Notes under the pieces: generated by a model
The model's database searches: none
Told to the model about the DNA's origin: nothing
The model's input: only the letters and a program-made list of their open reading frames with translations
Part shown: positions 50,835 through 60,012 of the stretch, in pieces
Layout of the letters: each line of letters starts with the position of its first letter
Position numbering within the stretch: the stretch's first letter is position 1
Translations under genes and position numbers: made by a program
NCBI GenBank assembly: GCA_963676655.2
Contig: CAXXKX010000002.1
Span: 248,001-312,000 of the forward strand
Origin: G963676655 sp963676655
GTDB taxonomy: Bacteria > Verrucomicrobiota > Lentisphaeria > Victivallales > Victivallaceae
Direction: 5' to 3'
DNA length: 64,000 nucleotides

Positions 50835-52541
50835 TCAGGCCTTTTTCGGGGCCGGTTCTTCGTCAGGGTCCTTCATCAATTTCTGGTTTATGTACATTTG
50901 TCCTATACTGCATATCTGGCTGACTGTCCAGTACAGTGTGAGTCCGGATGGCAGGCTGTAAAGGAAAAACAGCATAACCACCGGCATGAACATCATCATT
51001 TTCTGCTGCATGGCATCGGCCGGAGTCGGCATCATTTTCTGTTGTACCAGCATCAGACCGGTCATCGCCAGGACCAACGGGTTGATGTCGAGTCCGAAGA
51101 TGCTTGCCACCGTGTCGGGCATGGTCAGGTCGTTTGCCCAGAGGAACGCGACCTGGCGCAGCTGAACGGTGCCGTCGAGAGTGTTGTAAAGAGCCAAAAA
51201 GATCGGGATCTGCAGCAGGATCGGCAGACAGCCGCCGACCGGATTGATCTTGTGATCCCGGTACAACTGCATGACCTTGGTGTTCTTCATTTGCGGATTA
51301 TCAGCATACTGTTCGTTGATCTTGTCGATCTCAGGTTTCAGTTTCTGCATTCGTTTCATGGACCGGTTGGCCTTTTGGGTCAGGGGCCACAGCAGGCCGC
51401 GGACGATCAGGGTCAGGATAATGATGCTCCAGCCCCAGGAGCCGCACATTCCGTGCAGCCAGGCAAGCAGTGCCAGGAGGAATCTGGCGATCCACCCGAT
51501 CGGCCCCCAGGCCAGGTGTATCGATTCGATAGTGGAAGGATCGAATTTTTTCATCAGATCCATCTCTTTCGGCCCGTTGTAGCACTGGGCTTTCAGGACC
51601 AGGGAATCTTTAGCCGCGACTTTCAAGCCTTTCCATGACGCTCCGATCGAGCCGACATAAGATTCTTTATCTTTGTCTTCTTTGTCGATGAAATTCAGTC
51701 TCAGAACTTTCGGCTGGAATGGTTTATCCGCTTTAAATATGCTGGTGAAATACTTGTTGCTGACGCTGATCCATTGTAATGATTCTCCAGTTGCGAAATT
51801 ATCATAATCTTTCTTCTTGTCGTCAACATCCATATCAATGTATTTGCCATTGGTCGTCATACAGCCGATAAGATGTTTTAGATTTCTAGCCTTGTCACCG
51901 GTCAGGTCGTTCAAGGTCGGCATTGCTCCGGCTGAAACGTAAAGCCAGTCGAATTCCAGCGGTTTATCACCGGTATTTCTGATAGTGATCACATAATCGG
52001 TGACATAGCCGTTGACGGTCCATTTCTGGATCAGGAAAAACGACTTGTCGCCATCAGTGATCTTTCTGGTCAGCGAGTAAACGTTGGGAGCTATCAGGTT
52101 GGATTCGATTACGGTTTCATCCCATTTGTTCGGGCCGAACAAGTCAAGCGCTCCGGTTGGGGCTTCTTTGTCCAGTACAACCTTTTCTTTTCGGTCGAAC
52201 TTCAGGAATTTTTTCAGCGTGATCGCAGTGACGGTTCCGAAATTCGGATCGATCTTCAGTTCGGTAAGTTCATCGCCAATTGTCCTGGGGGGAAGTTTGG
52301 GGATGTTTTTCGGCTTTTCCACCACTTTGGGCGGCGTTTTAGCCTTAGTCTCTGCTGATGCGGTCGATTCCGATTTCGCTTTCACGGTTTCGGCCGATTT
52401 CTTTTCCGCTTCAGGTTTAGTCTGAGTTGTCTGCTGAGGATTTTGGGGCAACCATCCCATGTGTCTGAAAATAGGATCCACCGACACCAGCAGAATCATG
52501 CAGATGACGAAGACTATAATGGTTTCTTTATCAAATTTCAC
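50835..52541 (-). CDS. yidC: membrane protein insertase YidC
   Basis: 568 residues, Gram-negative form. An N-terminal anchor (FVICMILLVSVDPIF), a Lys/Ala/Glu-rich linker and a large periplasmic beta-domain (about 80-350) come first. The insertase core follows (WGWSIIILTLIVRGLLWPLT, with the groove Arg; NPVGGCLPILLQIPIFLALY; FFLYSLPSGLTLYWTVSQI). It inserts proteins into the inner membrane, alone or with SecYEG. The start codon is GTG at 52541. It lies 24 bases after yidD. Confidence 0.97.
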   Translation of the reverse strand: MKFDKETIIVFVICMILLVSVDPIFRHMGWLPQNPQQTTQTKPEAEKKSAETVKAKSESTASAETKAKTPPKVVEKPKNIPKLPPRTIGDELTELKIDPNFGTVTAITLKKFLKFDRKEKVVLDKEAPTGALDLFGPNKWDETVIESNLIAPNVYSLTRKITDGDKSFFLIQKWTVNGYVTDYVITIRNTGDKPLEFDWLYVSAGAMPTLNDLTGDKARNLKHLIGCMTTNGKYIDMDVDDKKKDYDNFATGESLQWISVSNKYFTSIFKADKPFQPKVLRLNFIDKEDKDKESYVGSIGASWKGLKVAAKDSLVLKAQCYNGPKEMDLMKKFDPSTIESIHLAWGPIGWIARFLLALLAWLHGMCGSWGWSIIILTLIVRGLLWPLTQKANRSMKRMQKLKPEIDKINEQYADNPQMKNTKVMQLYRDHKINPVGGCLPILLQIPIFLALYNTLDGTVQLRQVAFLWANDLTMPDTVASIFGLDINPLVLAMTGLMLVQQKMMPTPADAMQQKMMMFMPVVMLFFLYSLPSGLTLYWTVSQICSIGQMYINQKLMKDPDEEPAPKKA

Positions 52542-52565
52542 TTATGCGAACCTGTTTATCTTTCT

Positions 52566-52937
52566 TTATTTACGGCGCCAGTGTTTCGGCGGCGGCACCG
52601 GATCGTATCCCCCTTTGCAGAACGGTTGGCAGCGCAACAATCGCCATACCGTCAGCATGACTCCTTTCAGCAAACCGTGTATTCTTATCGCCTCGATCGA
52701 ATAGCGTGAGCAATTCGGTTCAAAACGACAACACTTCGGAAGCCACGGAGAAACGATCAATTGATAAATCCGTACCAGTAATATGTACCATTCGCCTGGA
52801 CTATACCATTTTGACGGATTGAATTTATAATTTATTGCTTCAGGTCGGCTCTGGCCAGGAGTTTTTCCATATTTTCCTGTACCTGCGGCTGATTGATGTC
52901 CAGGATCATTCTTCGGGGTATCAGGACCATTCGACAT
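52566..52937 (-). CDS. yidD: membrane protein insertion efficiency factor YidD
   Basis: 123 residues. The core (about 50-123) is typical: LLVRIYQLIVSPWLPKCCRF, EPNCSRYSIEAIRIHG, CQPFCKGGYDPVPPP. The first 40 residues (MSNGPDTPKNDPGHQSAAGT ...) are an extension encoded within the 3' end of rnpA, a 106-base overlap in another frame. There is no other ATG before the core, so the overlap seems real unless a non-standard start such as ATA is used. Assists YidC-dependent insertion. Confidence 0.9.
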   Translation of the reverse strand: MSNGPDTPKNDPGHQSAAGTGKYGKTPGQSRPEAINYKFNPSKWYSPGEWYILLVRIYQLIVSPWLPKCCRFEPNCSRYSIEAIRIHGLLKGVMLTVWRLLRCQPFCKGGYDPVPPPKHWRRK

Positions 52938-53176
52938 GGTTTTATCCGTGGTTTCATGAGCCTTACTGATTCTTTAAGGAGCCGGCGGGCTCGATTACGC
53001 ACAACCGCGCGTTTATCGAATTTTCTGCCGCAGACGACTCCATAACGAAACTCCTTATCCGGTGACGGCGCCGCTACCAGTAAAAAGTAGCGGCACACAT
53101 ACTTGATGCCGTGTTCGCGAACATAAGCAAACTCTGAACCTAAACGCAACCTGTCAGTGGTCTTTGCAGATTTCAT
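52832..53176 (-). CDS. rnpA: ribonuclease P protein component
   Basis: 114 residues from ATG 53176 (MKSAKTTDRLRLGSEFAYV); a TTG 18 bases earlier is less likely. The RNR motif is in KRAVVRNRARRLLKE, and FRYGVVCGRKFDKRAV is typical. It is the protein subunit of RNase P for tRNA 5' processing. Lies between rpmH and yidD as usual. Its last 35 codons overlap the start of yidD. Confidence 0.95.
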   Translation of the reverse strand: MKSAKTTDRLRLGSEFAYVREHGIKYVCRYFLLVAAPSPDKEFRYGVVCGRKFDKRAVVRNRARRLLKESVRLMKPRIKPCRMVLIPRRMILDINQPQVQENMEKLLARADLKQ

Positions 53177-53232
53177 AAACAGTATGCAGGCCAATCGGCC
53201 GCCGGTTCGGAGACGCCGTTCGCGTCACCGGT

Positions 53233-53367
53233 TCAGGCGGACAGACTGGCGCGGCCTTTACGACGACGACGGTTGATCAGCGCACGACCGCTGCGGGTTG
53301 CCATTTTTGCGCGGAAGCCAAGTCTGCGTTTACGTCTTCTATTCGAGGGCTGAAATGTACGTTTCAT
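53233..53367 (-). CDS. rpmH: 50S ribosomal protein L34
   Basis: 44 residues translated directly from the sequence: starts MKRTFQPSNRRRKRRLGFRA and ends RRRKGRASLSA. Typical L34 length and motif (KRTFQPS, GFRAKMATRSGR). First gene of the rpmH-rnpA-yidD-yidC-jag cluster. No dnaA lies upstream in this window, so the cluster is not joined to dnaA here. Confidence 0.97.
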   Translation of the reverse strand: MKRTFQPSNRRRKRRLGFRAKMATRSGRALINRRRRKGRASLSA

Positions 53368-53454
53368 TTTTCAGTTGCCTTTCTTTTTTGAATTATTGCA
53401 GGATGGCGACAAGATTTATATCAGCGCTTAAACGCCGTTCCTGCTGGATTGTTG

Positions 53455-53721
53455 TTACTTGCGACGGATGCCGAGTTCGCTGGTGATCTTGATGTAGCTG
53501 TCGTAATCTTCCCGTTTGAGATAGCTCATCAGTTTACGGCGGCGGCTTACCATGGTCAGCAGTCCGTGACGGGTGCTGTGGTCTTTCTTGTTGCTGCGCA
53601 AGTGGTCGGTCAGCTCGTTGATGCGATGGGTCAGTACAGCGATCTGTACTTCAGGTGAACCGGTGTCACCTTCTTTGCGGGCATACTTCTTGATGATTCC
53701 CTGTTTTGTAACGTTGTCCAT
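53455..53721 (-). CDS. rpsO: 30S ribosomal protein S15
   Basis: 88 residues from ATG 53721 (AAAGGAACGAAA upstream; longer frames lack a site). Blocks: KKYARKEGDTGSPEVQIAVL, THRINELTDHL, DHSTRHGLLTMVSRRRKLMS, YLKREDYDSY. Binds 16S rRNA in the platform and, in some bacteria, its own mRNA leader. 87 bases upstream of rpmH. Confidence 0.97.
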   Translation of the reverse strand: MDNVTKQGIIKKYARKEGDTGSPEVQIAVLTHRINELTDHLRSNKKDHSTRHGLLTMVSRRRKLMSYLKREDYDSYIKITSELGIRRK

Positions 53722-53933
53722 TTTCGTTCCTTTCTCTTTTGAGAATGTTGCGTGTTTCGCAGCCATCGTGACCGGACCAGTGCACGATACCGCATAAACC
53801 GTCATAAGCCGTCAGGGCTTATCTTAACGTTGTCTCTTACCATATTCCGTAAAAAACAGTCTATAATCTATACCGCTTCAGGGAGTTTTTCAAGTTAAGG
53901 GATATGATAAATTAGAAAAATTTCGAGCTGAAC

Positions 53934-54230
53934 TTACTTTTTTCGGTATAACTTCAGTTCGTGAAATGTCTTGTTGAAGTCTCTTTGACGTTCAGGGACG
54001 CCCGGATCATATTCGGCTTCATCGATTACCTGCTGCCAATTGTTACGGGACTTTTTTATATATTCACGGAGCGCCTTGAGGTTTCCGTCAGCCAGATAGA
54101 CGATGGCCCGGATCAGTCTATCCGATATCAGGCCTTTGGTCATCGCATCAAGTTTAGACAGTTCCTCGTGAGCCGCCGCCGCGTCCGCTCCAAAGTCTTG
54201 TTCTACTTTCTGATAGATGTCGACTGCCAT
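53934..54230 (-). CDS. conserved hypothetical small protein
   Basis: 98 residues, soluble: VEQDFGADAAAAHEELSKLD, SDRLIRAIVYLADGNLKALR, DEAEYDPGVPERQRDFNKTF. It resembles an uncharacterised family with the pattern RIxRxIVxLxDGxLxxL...AEY...RDF that I recall from several bacterial phyla. AAGGGGG precedes the ATG. Function unknown. Confidence 0.8.
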   Translation of the reverse strand: MAVDIYQKVEQDFGADAAAAHEELSKLDAMTKGLISDRLIRAIVYLADGNLKALREYIKKSRNNWQQVIDEAEYDPGVPERQRDFNKTFHELKLYRKK

Positions 54231-54337
54231 TACGCAACCCCCTTAAAACTTTCATTCAAAATAGGCAGTCGAGGATGAAAAGTCAAGGATGAAATCAGCT
54301 CTATTGCTTTATTTTCATGTTTGATCTTGGCCCGACA

Positions 54338-54462
54338 ATGCCGCAGTGGCCTGCGGCGCTCCGAAAAACAATGCCGCAGTGGCCAGCGGCGCCCCGAAAA
54401 ACAATACCGCAGTGGCCAGCGACGCTCCGAAAACAATGCCGCAGTGGCCTGCGGTACTCTCC
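54338..54462. repeat. four tandem reverse-oriented GGAG hairpins
   Basis: Four copies of ATGCCGCAGTGGCCTGCGGC + GCTCCG at 54338, 54371, 54404 and 54436 (period 32-33). Reverse-complemented, each is CGGAGCGC followed by a CCGCAG/CTGCGG hairpin, the same element as the single copy at 10213. A 300-base gap without genes. Confidence 0.85.
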
Positions 54463-54536
54463 CAATATCTCAAATTATCTTTGAACGCTTAATATAATGT
54501 TAATAATGAAAAACTCCAGTTTCCCTGTCTTTATTA

Positions 54537-54884
54537 TTACCCCATGGCGTTAAGTGCTAAAAATGAAGAAAAGCCGGAACAGATTAGGGCTGTTACGCAG
54601 GATAGAATAAGGTATTTATTGTTTTTCATGCTTAACCCGTATAAAAAGATGATGATAAAAAACGTGAATATTCCGGCCGTACAAGTTTGAAGGATCGGGG
54701 ATGCCGCTGAGTCGATAATGCGCAATACCGGGAGTGAATGCAGCATTGGTAAAACTCCTGGTGCACTACAAAAAGACAGGATGTTTTGCCAGGTAGGATT
54801 GAATAGCAGCAGCCATGATAACGGTGCGTATAAGCATATGATTATCGCAATAATGCTGAAATAGTTTTTTTTCTCGAATTTCAT
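54537..54884 (-). CDS. small membrane protein, tandem paralogue
   Basis: 115 residues, about three membrane segments. Starts MKFEKKNYFSIIAIIICLYA and PLSW, nearly the same as the gene at 54949. Both end with an LSCV...SGF segment. AAGGGT precedes the ATG. Family not recognised; clearly a recent tandem duplicate with a diverged middle loop. Confidence 0.7.
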   Translation of the reverse strand: MKFEKKNYFSIIAIIICLYAPLSWLLLFNPTWQNILSFCSAPGVLPMLHSLPVLRIIDSAASPILQTCTAGIFTFFIIIFLYGLSMKNNKYLILSCVTALICSGFSSFLALNAMG

Positions 54885-54948
54885 TGTTACCCTTATTTTG
54901 TTTTAATGGTTATTGTTCGGTTTTATGAGACTTTTAATTATTTGTCTT

Positions 54949-55290
54949 TCAGCAAGACGCATAGCAATCGGAAATAAGTATTGAGATTAATAAAAATCCG
55001 GAATAGCTTGCGGCTATTACACATGATAAAATGAACAGTTTGTTGTTAACTATGCTCAGTAAGTAAAGAAAACTGATTATCAGAGCTGTAAACACTCCCG
55101 ATATCCCGATCATTACATCAACAGGTGCATTGTTCTGTAGTATTAAATACGATGGACAAGCTCCTGGCAGACATAATAGCCCCAGGCAGTCCTGCCATGA
55201 ATTATGATTTAGCAGTGCCCATGACAACGGTGCGTATAAGCATATAATTATCGCTATAATACCGAAAATGTTTTTTCTCTCAAACTTCAT
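54949..55290 (-). CDS. small membrane protein, tandem paralogue
   Basis: 113 residues, about three membrane segments (near 8-28, 60-85, 88-108). Shares MKFE.KN.F.IIAIIICLYA with its downstream neighbour. GGGGAGATCACA precedes the ATG. Function unknown. Confidence 0.7.
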   Translation of the reverse strand: MKFERKNIFGIIAIIICLYAPLSWALLNHNSWQDCLGLLCLPGACPSYLILQNNAPVDVMIGISGVFTALIISFLYLLSIVNNKLFILSCVIAASYSGFLLISILISDCYASC

Positions 55291-55447
55291 TGTGATCTCC
55301 CCGATTTGATTTGATGATTCTTCCCCGGATTTGTTTGTTGTGTCGGATGCTGTTTAGCCAGTAAATATGCTTTTCTGGTTCCGTAAGGAGCTTTAGCGAC
55401 TGGAGTATGAAGCAGCCCATCGTGCTTCTTCGTAAGAAGCGTAAGAA

Positions 55448-55486
55448 GGGATCGCCCGGATCCACCCCGGGAGTCCGGACGATCCC
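55448..55486 (-). terminator. terminator of the acyltransferase gene
   Basis: Minus strand: 13-base stem GGGATCGTCCGGA/TCCGGGCGATCCC (one G-T pair) 13 bases after the stop, followed by TTCTT. Confidence 0.75.
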
Positions 55487-55499
55487 TGAGTAGAGAGGG

Positions 55500-57332
55500 T
55501 TATGCTGTTTTTGAGTTCATTTTCTTGTGGGCTTCCATGAATTCCCGGTATTTATCCTTGCCCATGTAGCGTTCGACGACAGAGGACGGCTGAGACAGAT
55601 CGGCCAGCATCAGGGCATCCAGGGAATTTTCAAATTCCGGGTCGACATTAAAGCAGACGAAACGACCATTCATGCGCAGATACTGACGGATCAGGACCGG
55701 TGCGTTTTTGAGGTGCGGTTCCACTTCGGCGATCAGTTCGTTGACGTCTTCGACGGTTTTCAGCAGGGTGCCGTAATTCTTATCCCACAGTTTGATCGGT
55801 TTAAGTTTCGGGGCGTGCGACGGCTTGACTTCAAGCGCAAGTTCATTGTCAAAATGATTTTCCTTGATGAAGTCGATCATCATGCGCTTGCTCATGGAGT
55901 CATAGTCGTTGCTGATCGAGACTGGCCCGAAAATTCTGCAGTGGGAAGGGTTCTGGTGGATAAAGGACATAACGCCTTTCCAAAGCAGCCCCAGAGCCGA
56001 CGGGCTTTTCTGGTACCTCTGCTGAATGAATGAACGACCGAGTTCTATGCCCGGCGTCAATTCATCGAGCATACGGTGGGAGAAGTGGAACAACGAGGCG
56101 GTGTAGAGTCCTTTGCGACCGAATTTAGCCAATAGTTCAGCGGAAAGTCCCATGCGGTAAGCGCCGATGATTTCCATTTCTTCATCATTCCAGAGGATTA
56201 AATGGCGATAGTGCTGATCGTACCAGTCGAGGTCGCGGGCCAGGCCGGTTCCTTCGCCAACGGCCCGGAATGTTTCCTCGCGCAGACGTCCAAGTTCCTG
56301 AAGTCCGATTGGAATTTGTTCGGCTTTGACGCAGTATACCCGGTATTTGCCGCTTTCAACCATTTGATCTTCCTGTGGCAGGCCGCGCATTTCCCGGGTC
56401 AGCCGCTCCTGATTGACCGGCGGCGCGATAGCCTGTTGTTTTTTTGTGTGTTTAAAGAGGGCAAGGCGTCGTTCACGGCGTTCTTTGCGCTGTTTGCGTT
56501 TCTGGGTTTTAGAGCTGTCGGATGAGAGCACGTAGGTTCTGATACGCAGATATTCGGTCAAATCTTTAGATGATTCAAAGGTCTGGCATTTTGATGCCGG
56601 GATCAGGTGTCCGATTTTGATCGCGAGACTTTGATTTTTTGTTTTCAGAAACGCGTGCGGCAGCATGAATGTACGCAGTCGGGGATGAACCAGACCCAGG
56701 GTCTGGAATACTTTGCTGTTTTGTCCGTCAAAGAACACGCACTGAACGTCGCTTCCGGTTTTCTGGGCGATTGAACCGATCATGCTTGACCATTGCTTAT
56801 CGACAACCGCCTGGCGTTTTGGGTCGAAACTTGATACTTCACCGGCGGGAAAGACGCCGAGGACATGGCCGTTCTTCAGCCATTTCATCGCTCCACGCAT
56901 GCCGCTGGCGCTGCGTGACGCCTGTTTGCCAAATGGATCAACTTCAAAAATATCGTCTTTCAAGGAAGGGACTCTGGCGAGAAGGTAGTTTGCCATAAGT
57001 TTGACGTCCGGCCGGACCCGTTTCAGCAGAGCCAGCAGGGCGAGGCCTTCGATTCCGCCGAACGGATGATTTGCGACAACGAGCAGCGGCCCTTCTTTCG
57101 GGATACCGGCCAATTGTTCTTCCGATATTTGCATGTCCACATTCATTACCTTGAGAACTTTTTCCGCGAAATTGCCGTCTGTATTCAGGGTCGCTGCTTC
57201 GTGGTAGACCCGGTCCAGCGATTTTACCCGCAGAGCCTCTTTGACTACCGGTTCGATTGCTTTGGCTACCGGCATCGGAAAACGGTTTTCCAGTAATTGA
57301 TCCATTTCCTGACTGATTATTCCTGTTTGCAT
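55500..57332 (-). CDS. OlsF-like bifunctional ornithine lipid acyltransferase
   Basis: 610 residues with two acyltransferase domains. Residues 75-290 are PlsC/OlsA-like (VVANHPFGGIEGLALLALL with the His, VFPAGEVSSFD). Residues 335-610 are GNAT/OlsB-like (hemolysin-type N-acyltransferase: LGRLREETFRAVGEGTG, IIGAYRMGLSAELL, ELGRSFIQQRYQKSPSALGL, IFGPVSISNDYDSMSK). A Lys/Arg-rich linker (KTQKRKQRKERRERRL) joins them. Fused proteins of this type (OlsF) make phosphorus-free ornithine or related aminolipids. GAAGGAG precedes the ATG. Monocistronic, terminator downstream. Confidence 0.87.
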   Translation of the reverse strand: MQTGIISQEMDQLLENRFPMPVAKAIEPVVKEALRVKSLDRVYHEAATLNTDGNFAEKVLKVMNVDMQISEEQLAGIPKEGPLLVVANHPFGGIEGLALLALLKRVRPDVKLMANYLLARVPSLKDDIFEVDPFGKQASRSASGMRGAMKWLKNGHVLGVFPAGEVSSFDPKRQAVVDKQWSSMIGSIAQKTGSDVQCVFFDGQNSKVFQTLGLVHPRLRTFMLPHAFLKTKNQSLAIKIGHLIPASKCQTFESSKDLTEYLRIRTYVLSSDSSKTQKRKQRKERRERRLALFKHTKKQQAIAPPVNQERLTREMRGLPQEDQMVESGKYRVYCVKAEQIPIGLQELGRLREETFRAVGEGTGLARDLDWYDQHYRHLILWNDEEMEIIGAYRMGLSAELLAKFGRKGLYTASLFHFSHRMLDELTPGIELGRSFIQQRYQKSPSALGLLWKGVMSFIHQNPSHCRIFGPVSISNDYDSMSKRMMIDFIKENHFDNELALEVKPSHAPKLKPIKLWDKNYGTLLKTVEDVNELIAEVEPHLKNAPVLIRQYLRMNGRFVCFNVDPEFENSLDALMLADLSQPSSVVERYMGKDKYREFMEAHKKMNSKTA

Positions 57333-57768
57333 TTCTCTACTCCTTCTATCTTCGGTTGTTTATTTCAATTGTTTTTCCCGTTGTTGTTGGGTTGATTGAT
57401 TAAAAAGCAATCACTGTGCCAAAAAAAATACCTTTCTAATGTATAATGTTGTTCAACAGTATTTTATGAGCATTCAGGTAATGTTAAAATTGTAATAGAA
57501 AAGTGCCGTTGATCATTTTATGTACAATCTATGTTCAATTAATGATTGTGGCTTATTGAGTGATGTTGAATAAATATCGTTTTTTTCGAGTTGACAAAAA
57601 ATAATTCTGGAGTATTGTTAGTATTGAAAAATTGAACAGGGATGTGGTCATGCATGATAAATATTATTTTAAAAGCTTAGATTTCCGTTCAATGATCGTG
57701 ATTTTTGTTTGAAAAATATTTGTGCATAATAGTTTAATTAAGAATAGATTGAGAGATTATCGGACAAA
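57333..57768. other. divergent intergenic region with promoter
   Basis: 436 bases, AT-rich, no gene. On the plus strand TTGACA (57591-57596), 16-base spacer, TATTGT (57613-57618), about 150 bases before the DUF3604 gene. No convincing promoter for the minus-strand acyltransferase gene. Confidence 0.5.
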
Positions 57769-59877
57769 ATGACATATGTACTCAGCCCCGGCACAGCTAA
57801 CCTGAACCAGGCGACGCGGGTCATTGCCGGTTCTTATTCCACGGTAACGTATATTTATACCACCGGACATCCGATTGATGACGGCGGGCATATCAAAATT
57901 GCTTTCAGGTATGCCGGGGATTTTGCGGTACCGCAGTTTGCACATCCTGAAGAGGATAATTTCTGTTCGATTGAGACTACCGGTGACTGCATGTTCCTTC
58001 CGAGTTGGCGTGATCTTTCGTATACCAATCCGTGGGGTAAGGAGCTGATTCTTGAAATAGCCAACGGCTTCCTGCGCAGCGGCGATACGGTGACAATTAC
58101 TTTCGGTGACCGCTCCGAAGGTTCCCGTGGCTGGCAGGTTCAAACCTTTGTTGAAAAAACTTTTGCATTTAAAACCTATGTCGATCCGATGGCGACTCAT
58201 CAATATAAACGATTGCCGGAATCTCCGACCATGAATGTTGCCCCGGGGCGTCCCGTCAAGGCGGTTTGTCTTGCGCCGTCGATCATGCAGAAAAATCAGG
58301 AAATAGCTTTTTATTTGAAACTTGAAGATCGCTGGGGAAATCCGGCCGCTCCCATCGAAAGAATTGTTCATCCGGGATTTCCGGAAGAGGGCAATTTCGC
58401 TATTGAGATCGGTGATGAAAAGACCGGACTCGAAACTGCCAGTAATCCGATCCTGATTACTGAGAGCAAGCCTAAGATGCATTTTTACTGGGCAGATTTC
58501 AGTGGGCAGTCCGAAGAAACCTGCGGTTCCAACAGCATTGAGCAGTATTTTGATTTTGGCCGTGACTTTGCCGTGTTGGATATTCTTGGCCATCAGGGGA
58601 ATGACTTTATGATGTCGGATTCTACCTGGCAGGCGGTAAAAAATGCCGCTGATTCACATAACTTCAGAACGGCTGGCGAGTTTGTTACTTTCCCGGGTTT
58701 TGAATGGAGCGGTAACACGCTGGTTGGTGGTGACCGCAATGTCTTTTTCTCGTCTACCAACTGTAATATTACCCGCAGTTCACGGGATATGCTGCCGGAT
58801 TATGAGTCGGTTCACTTTGATTCTCCGACCGTGGAACACCTGTTCAATAACTTGAAAACCCAGTCGGTAAATGCCTTTACTGTAGCCAATGTCGGCGGCA
58901 GATACGCCAATATGAATATGCACGATCCGGAAGTGGAGGTAGGAATTGAAATTCATTCTTCCGCCGGAACTTTTGAATGGCTGCTGGCCGATGCGCTTAA
59001 AAATGGCTGCCGGGTCGGCATCTGTGCCAATTCCGCCGATCATAAGGGACGTCCCGGCTCGTCTTATCCCGGAGCCTCGAAATATGATTCATACGGCGGC
59101 TTGACCTGTGTTTTAGCCCGGTCATTGTCCCGGCGCGATATTTTTTACTCAATGAAAAAACGTCACTTTTATGCTACGACCGGGAATCGCGCGATTATTG
59201 ACTTGAAATTGGAAATTAACGACAAAACGCATTATATGATGGGTGACGAACTGCAATTGCGGGAAGATGACGTGGCCAAATTGTATGTGCAGGTTGTCGG
59301 TACCGCCCCGGTTGAAAGTATTAATCTGGTCAACGGCATGCAGGATATGCTGATTCAACGTGCTTACGGAGACGAGGATCTTGGACGCCGTGTCAAAATC
59401 ATTTGGAGCGGAGCCGAGGAACGCGGGCATCATCGCGGAGTTGACTGGAGCGGACGTCTGATCGTCCGGGATAATAACATTCTGAACGTTACTCCGATTA
59501 ACTTCTGGAATCCGGATTTGCAGCCTTTTATATCCGAAGATAATGTTGTTAACTGGGAATCGTATACTACCGGTGGTCTCGCCGGGGTGATCCTGGAACT
59601 CGAAGACGCGAATGCCGGTTCGATTCGAATGGAAACCGCTCAGGGCAATCTTGAGTTTTCTCTGTCGATGATCGGTTATGATCCCCGGACTTTTGACTTT
59701 GACGGGCTTGATAAGAAGATTTCGATCTATCAACTTCCGGATGAACTGTTCGAGACGAACTTTGATTTCAAAATAGAACTCAGTACCTTGCACAAAGGAT
59801 GCAATCCGGTCTACATAAAAATGATTCAGGAAGACGGTCACATGGCCTGGACCAGTCCTGTTTATATCGACGTTTGA
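57769..59877 (+). CDS. DUF3604 (PHP-like) family protein
   Basis: 702 residues, no signal peptide. An N-terminal beta-rich region (1-240) precedes a domain with strong DUF3604 features: YFDFGRDFAVLDILGHQGND, FVTFPGFEWSGNTLVGGDRN, VEVGIEIHSSAGTFEWLLAD, ICANSADHKGRPGSSYPGAS, GGLTCVLARSL, HFYATTGNRAI. In the family from memory, the block before these reads WGDLHGQ; here it is WADFSGQ, and AHVGGRY reads ANVGGRY, so two expected metal-ligand His are missing. The family is suspected to be a metal-dependent hydrolase. The sulfatase gene follows by 135 bases. Confidence 0.85.
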   Translation: MTYVLSPGTANLNQATRVIAGSYSTVTYIYTTGHPIDDGGHIKIAFRYAGDFAVPQFAHPEEDNFCSIETTGDCMFLPSWRDLSYTNPWGKELILEIANGFLRSGDTVTITFGDRSEGSRGWQVQTFVEKTFAFKTYVDPMATHQYKRLPESPTMNVAPGRPVKAVCLAPSIMQKNQEIAFYLKLEDRWGNPAAPIERIVHPGFPEEGNFAIEIGDEKTGLETASNPILITESKPKMHFYWADFSGQSEETCGSNSIEQYFDFGRDFAVLDILGHQGNDFMMSDSTWQAVKNAADSHNFRTAGEFVTFPGFEWSGNTLVGGDRNVFFSSTNCNITRSSRDMLPDYESVHFDSPTVEHLFNNLKTQSVNAFTVANVGGRYANMNMHDPEVEVGIEIHSSAGTFEWLLADALKNGCRVGICANSADHKGRPGSSYPGASKYDSYGGLTCVLARSLSRRDIFYSMKKRHFYATTGNRAIIDLKLEINDKTHYMMGDELQLREDDVAKLYVQVVGTAPVESINLVNGMQDMLIQRAYGDEDLGRRVKIIWSGAEERGHHRGVDWSGRLIVRDNNILNVTPINFWNPDLQPFISEDNVVNWESYTTGGLAGVILELEDANAGSIRMETAQGNLEFSLSMIGYDPRTFDFDGLDKKISIYQLPDELFETNFDFKIELSTLHKGCNPVYIKMIQEDGHMAWTSPVYIDV

Positions 59878-59937
59878 TCTGTTTTTCCGTCCCGTCCTCT
59901 GATAGATATTTCTTCAATATCTTGTTTTGTTTATGGT

Positions 59938-59965
59938 TTGAACATATCCATTATAATGCTATAAT
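59938..59965 (+). promoter_or_regulatory. promoter of the sulfatase gene
   Basis: TTGAAC (59938-59943), 16-base spacer, consensus TATAAT (59960-59965), 47 bases before the ATG. Confidence 0.6.
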
Positions 59966-60012
59966 AAGAGTTTATGGCTGTTATATTAATATTATATTTA
60001 AGGACGAGATAA

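Noticed and set aside
54230..54436. 68-codon minus-strand frame rich in RRWPLRHC
   Set aside because: It is a translation of the tandem GGAG hairpins.
55280..55465. 61-codon minus-strand frame after the acyltransferase terminator
   Set aside because: It overlaps the terminator and the start of the next gene, has no ribosome site and no recognisable sequence.
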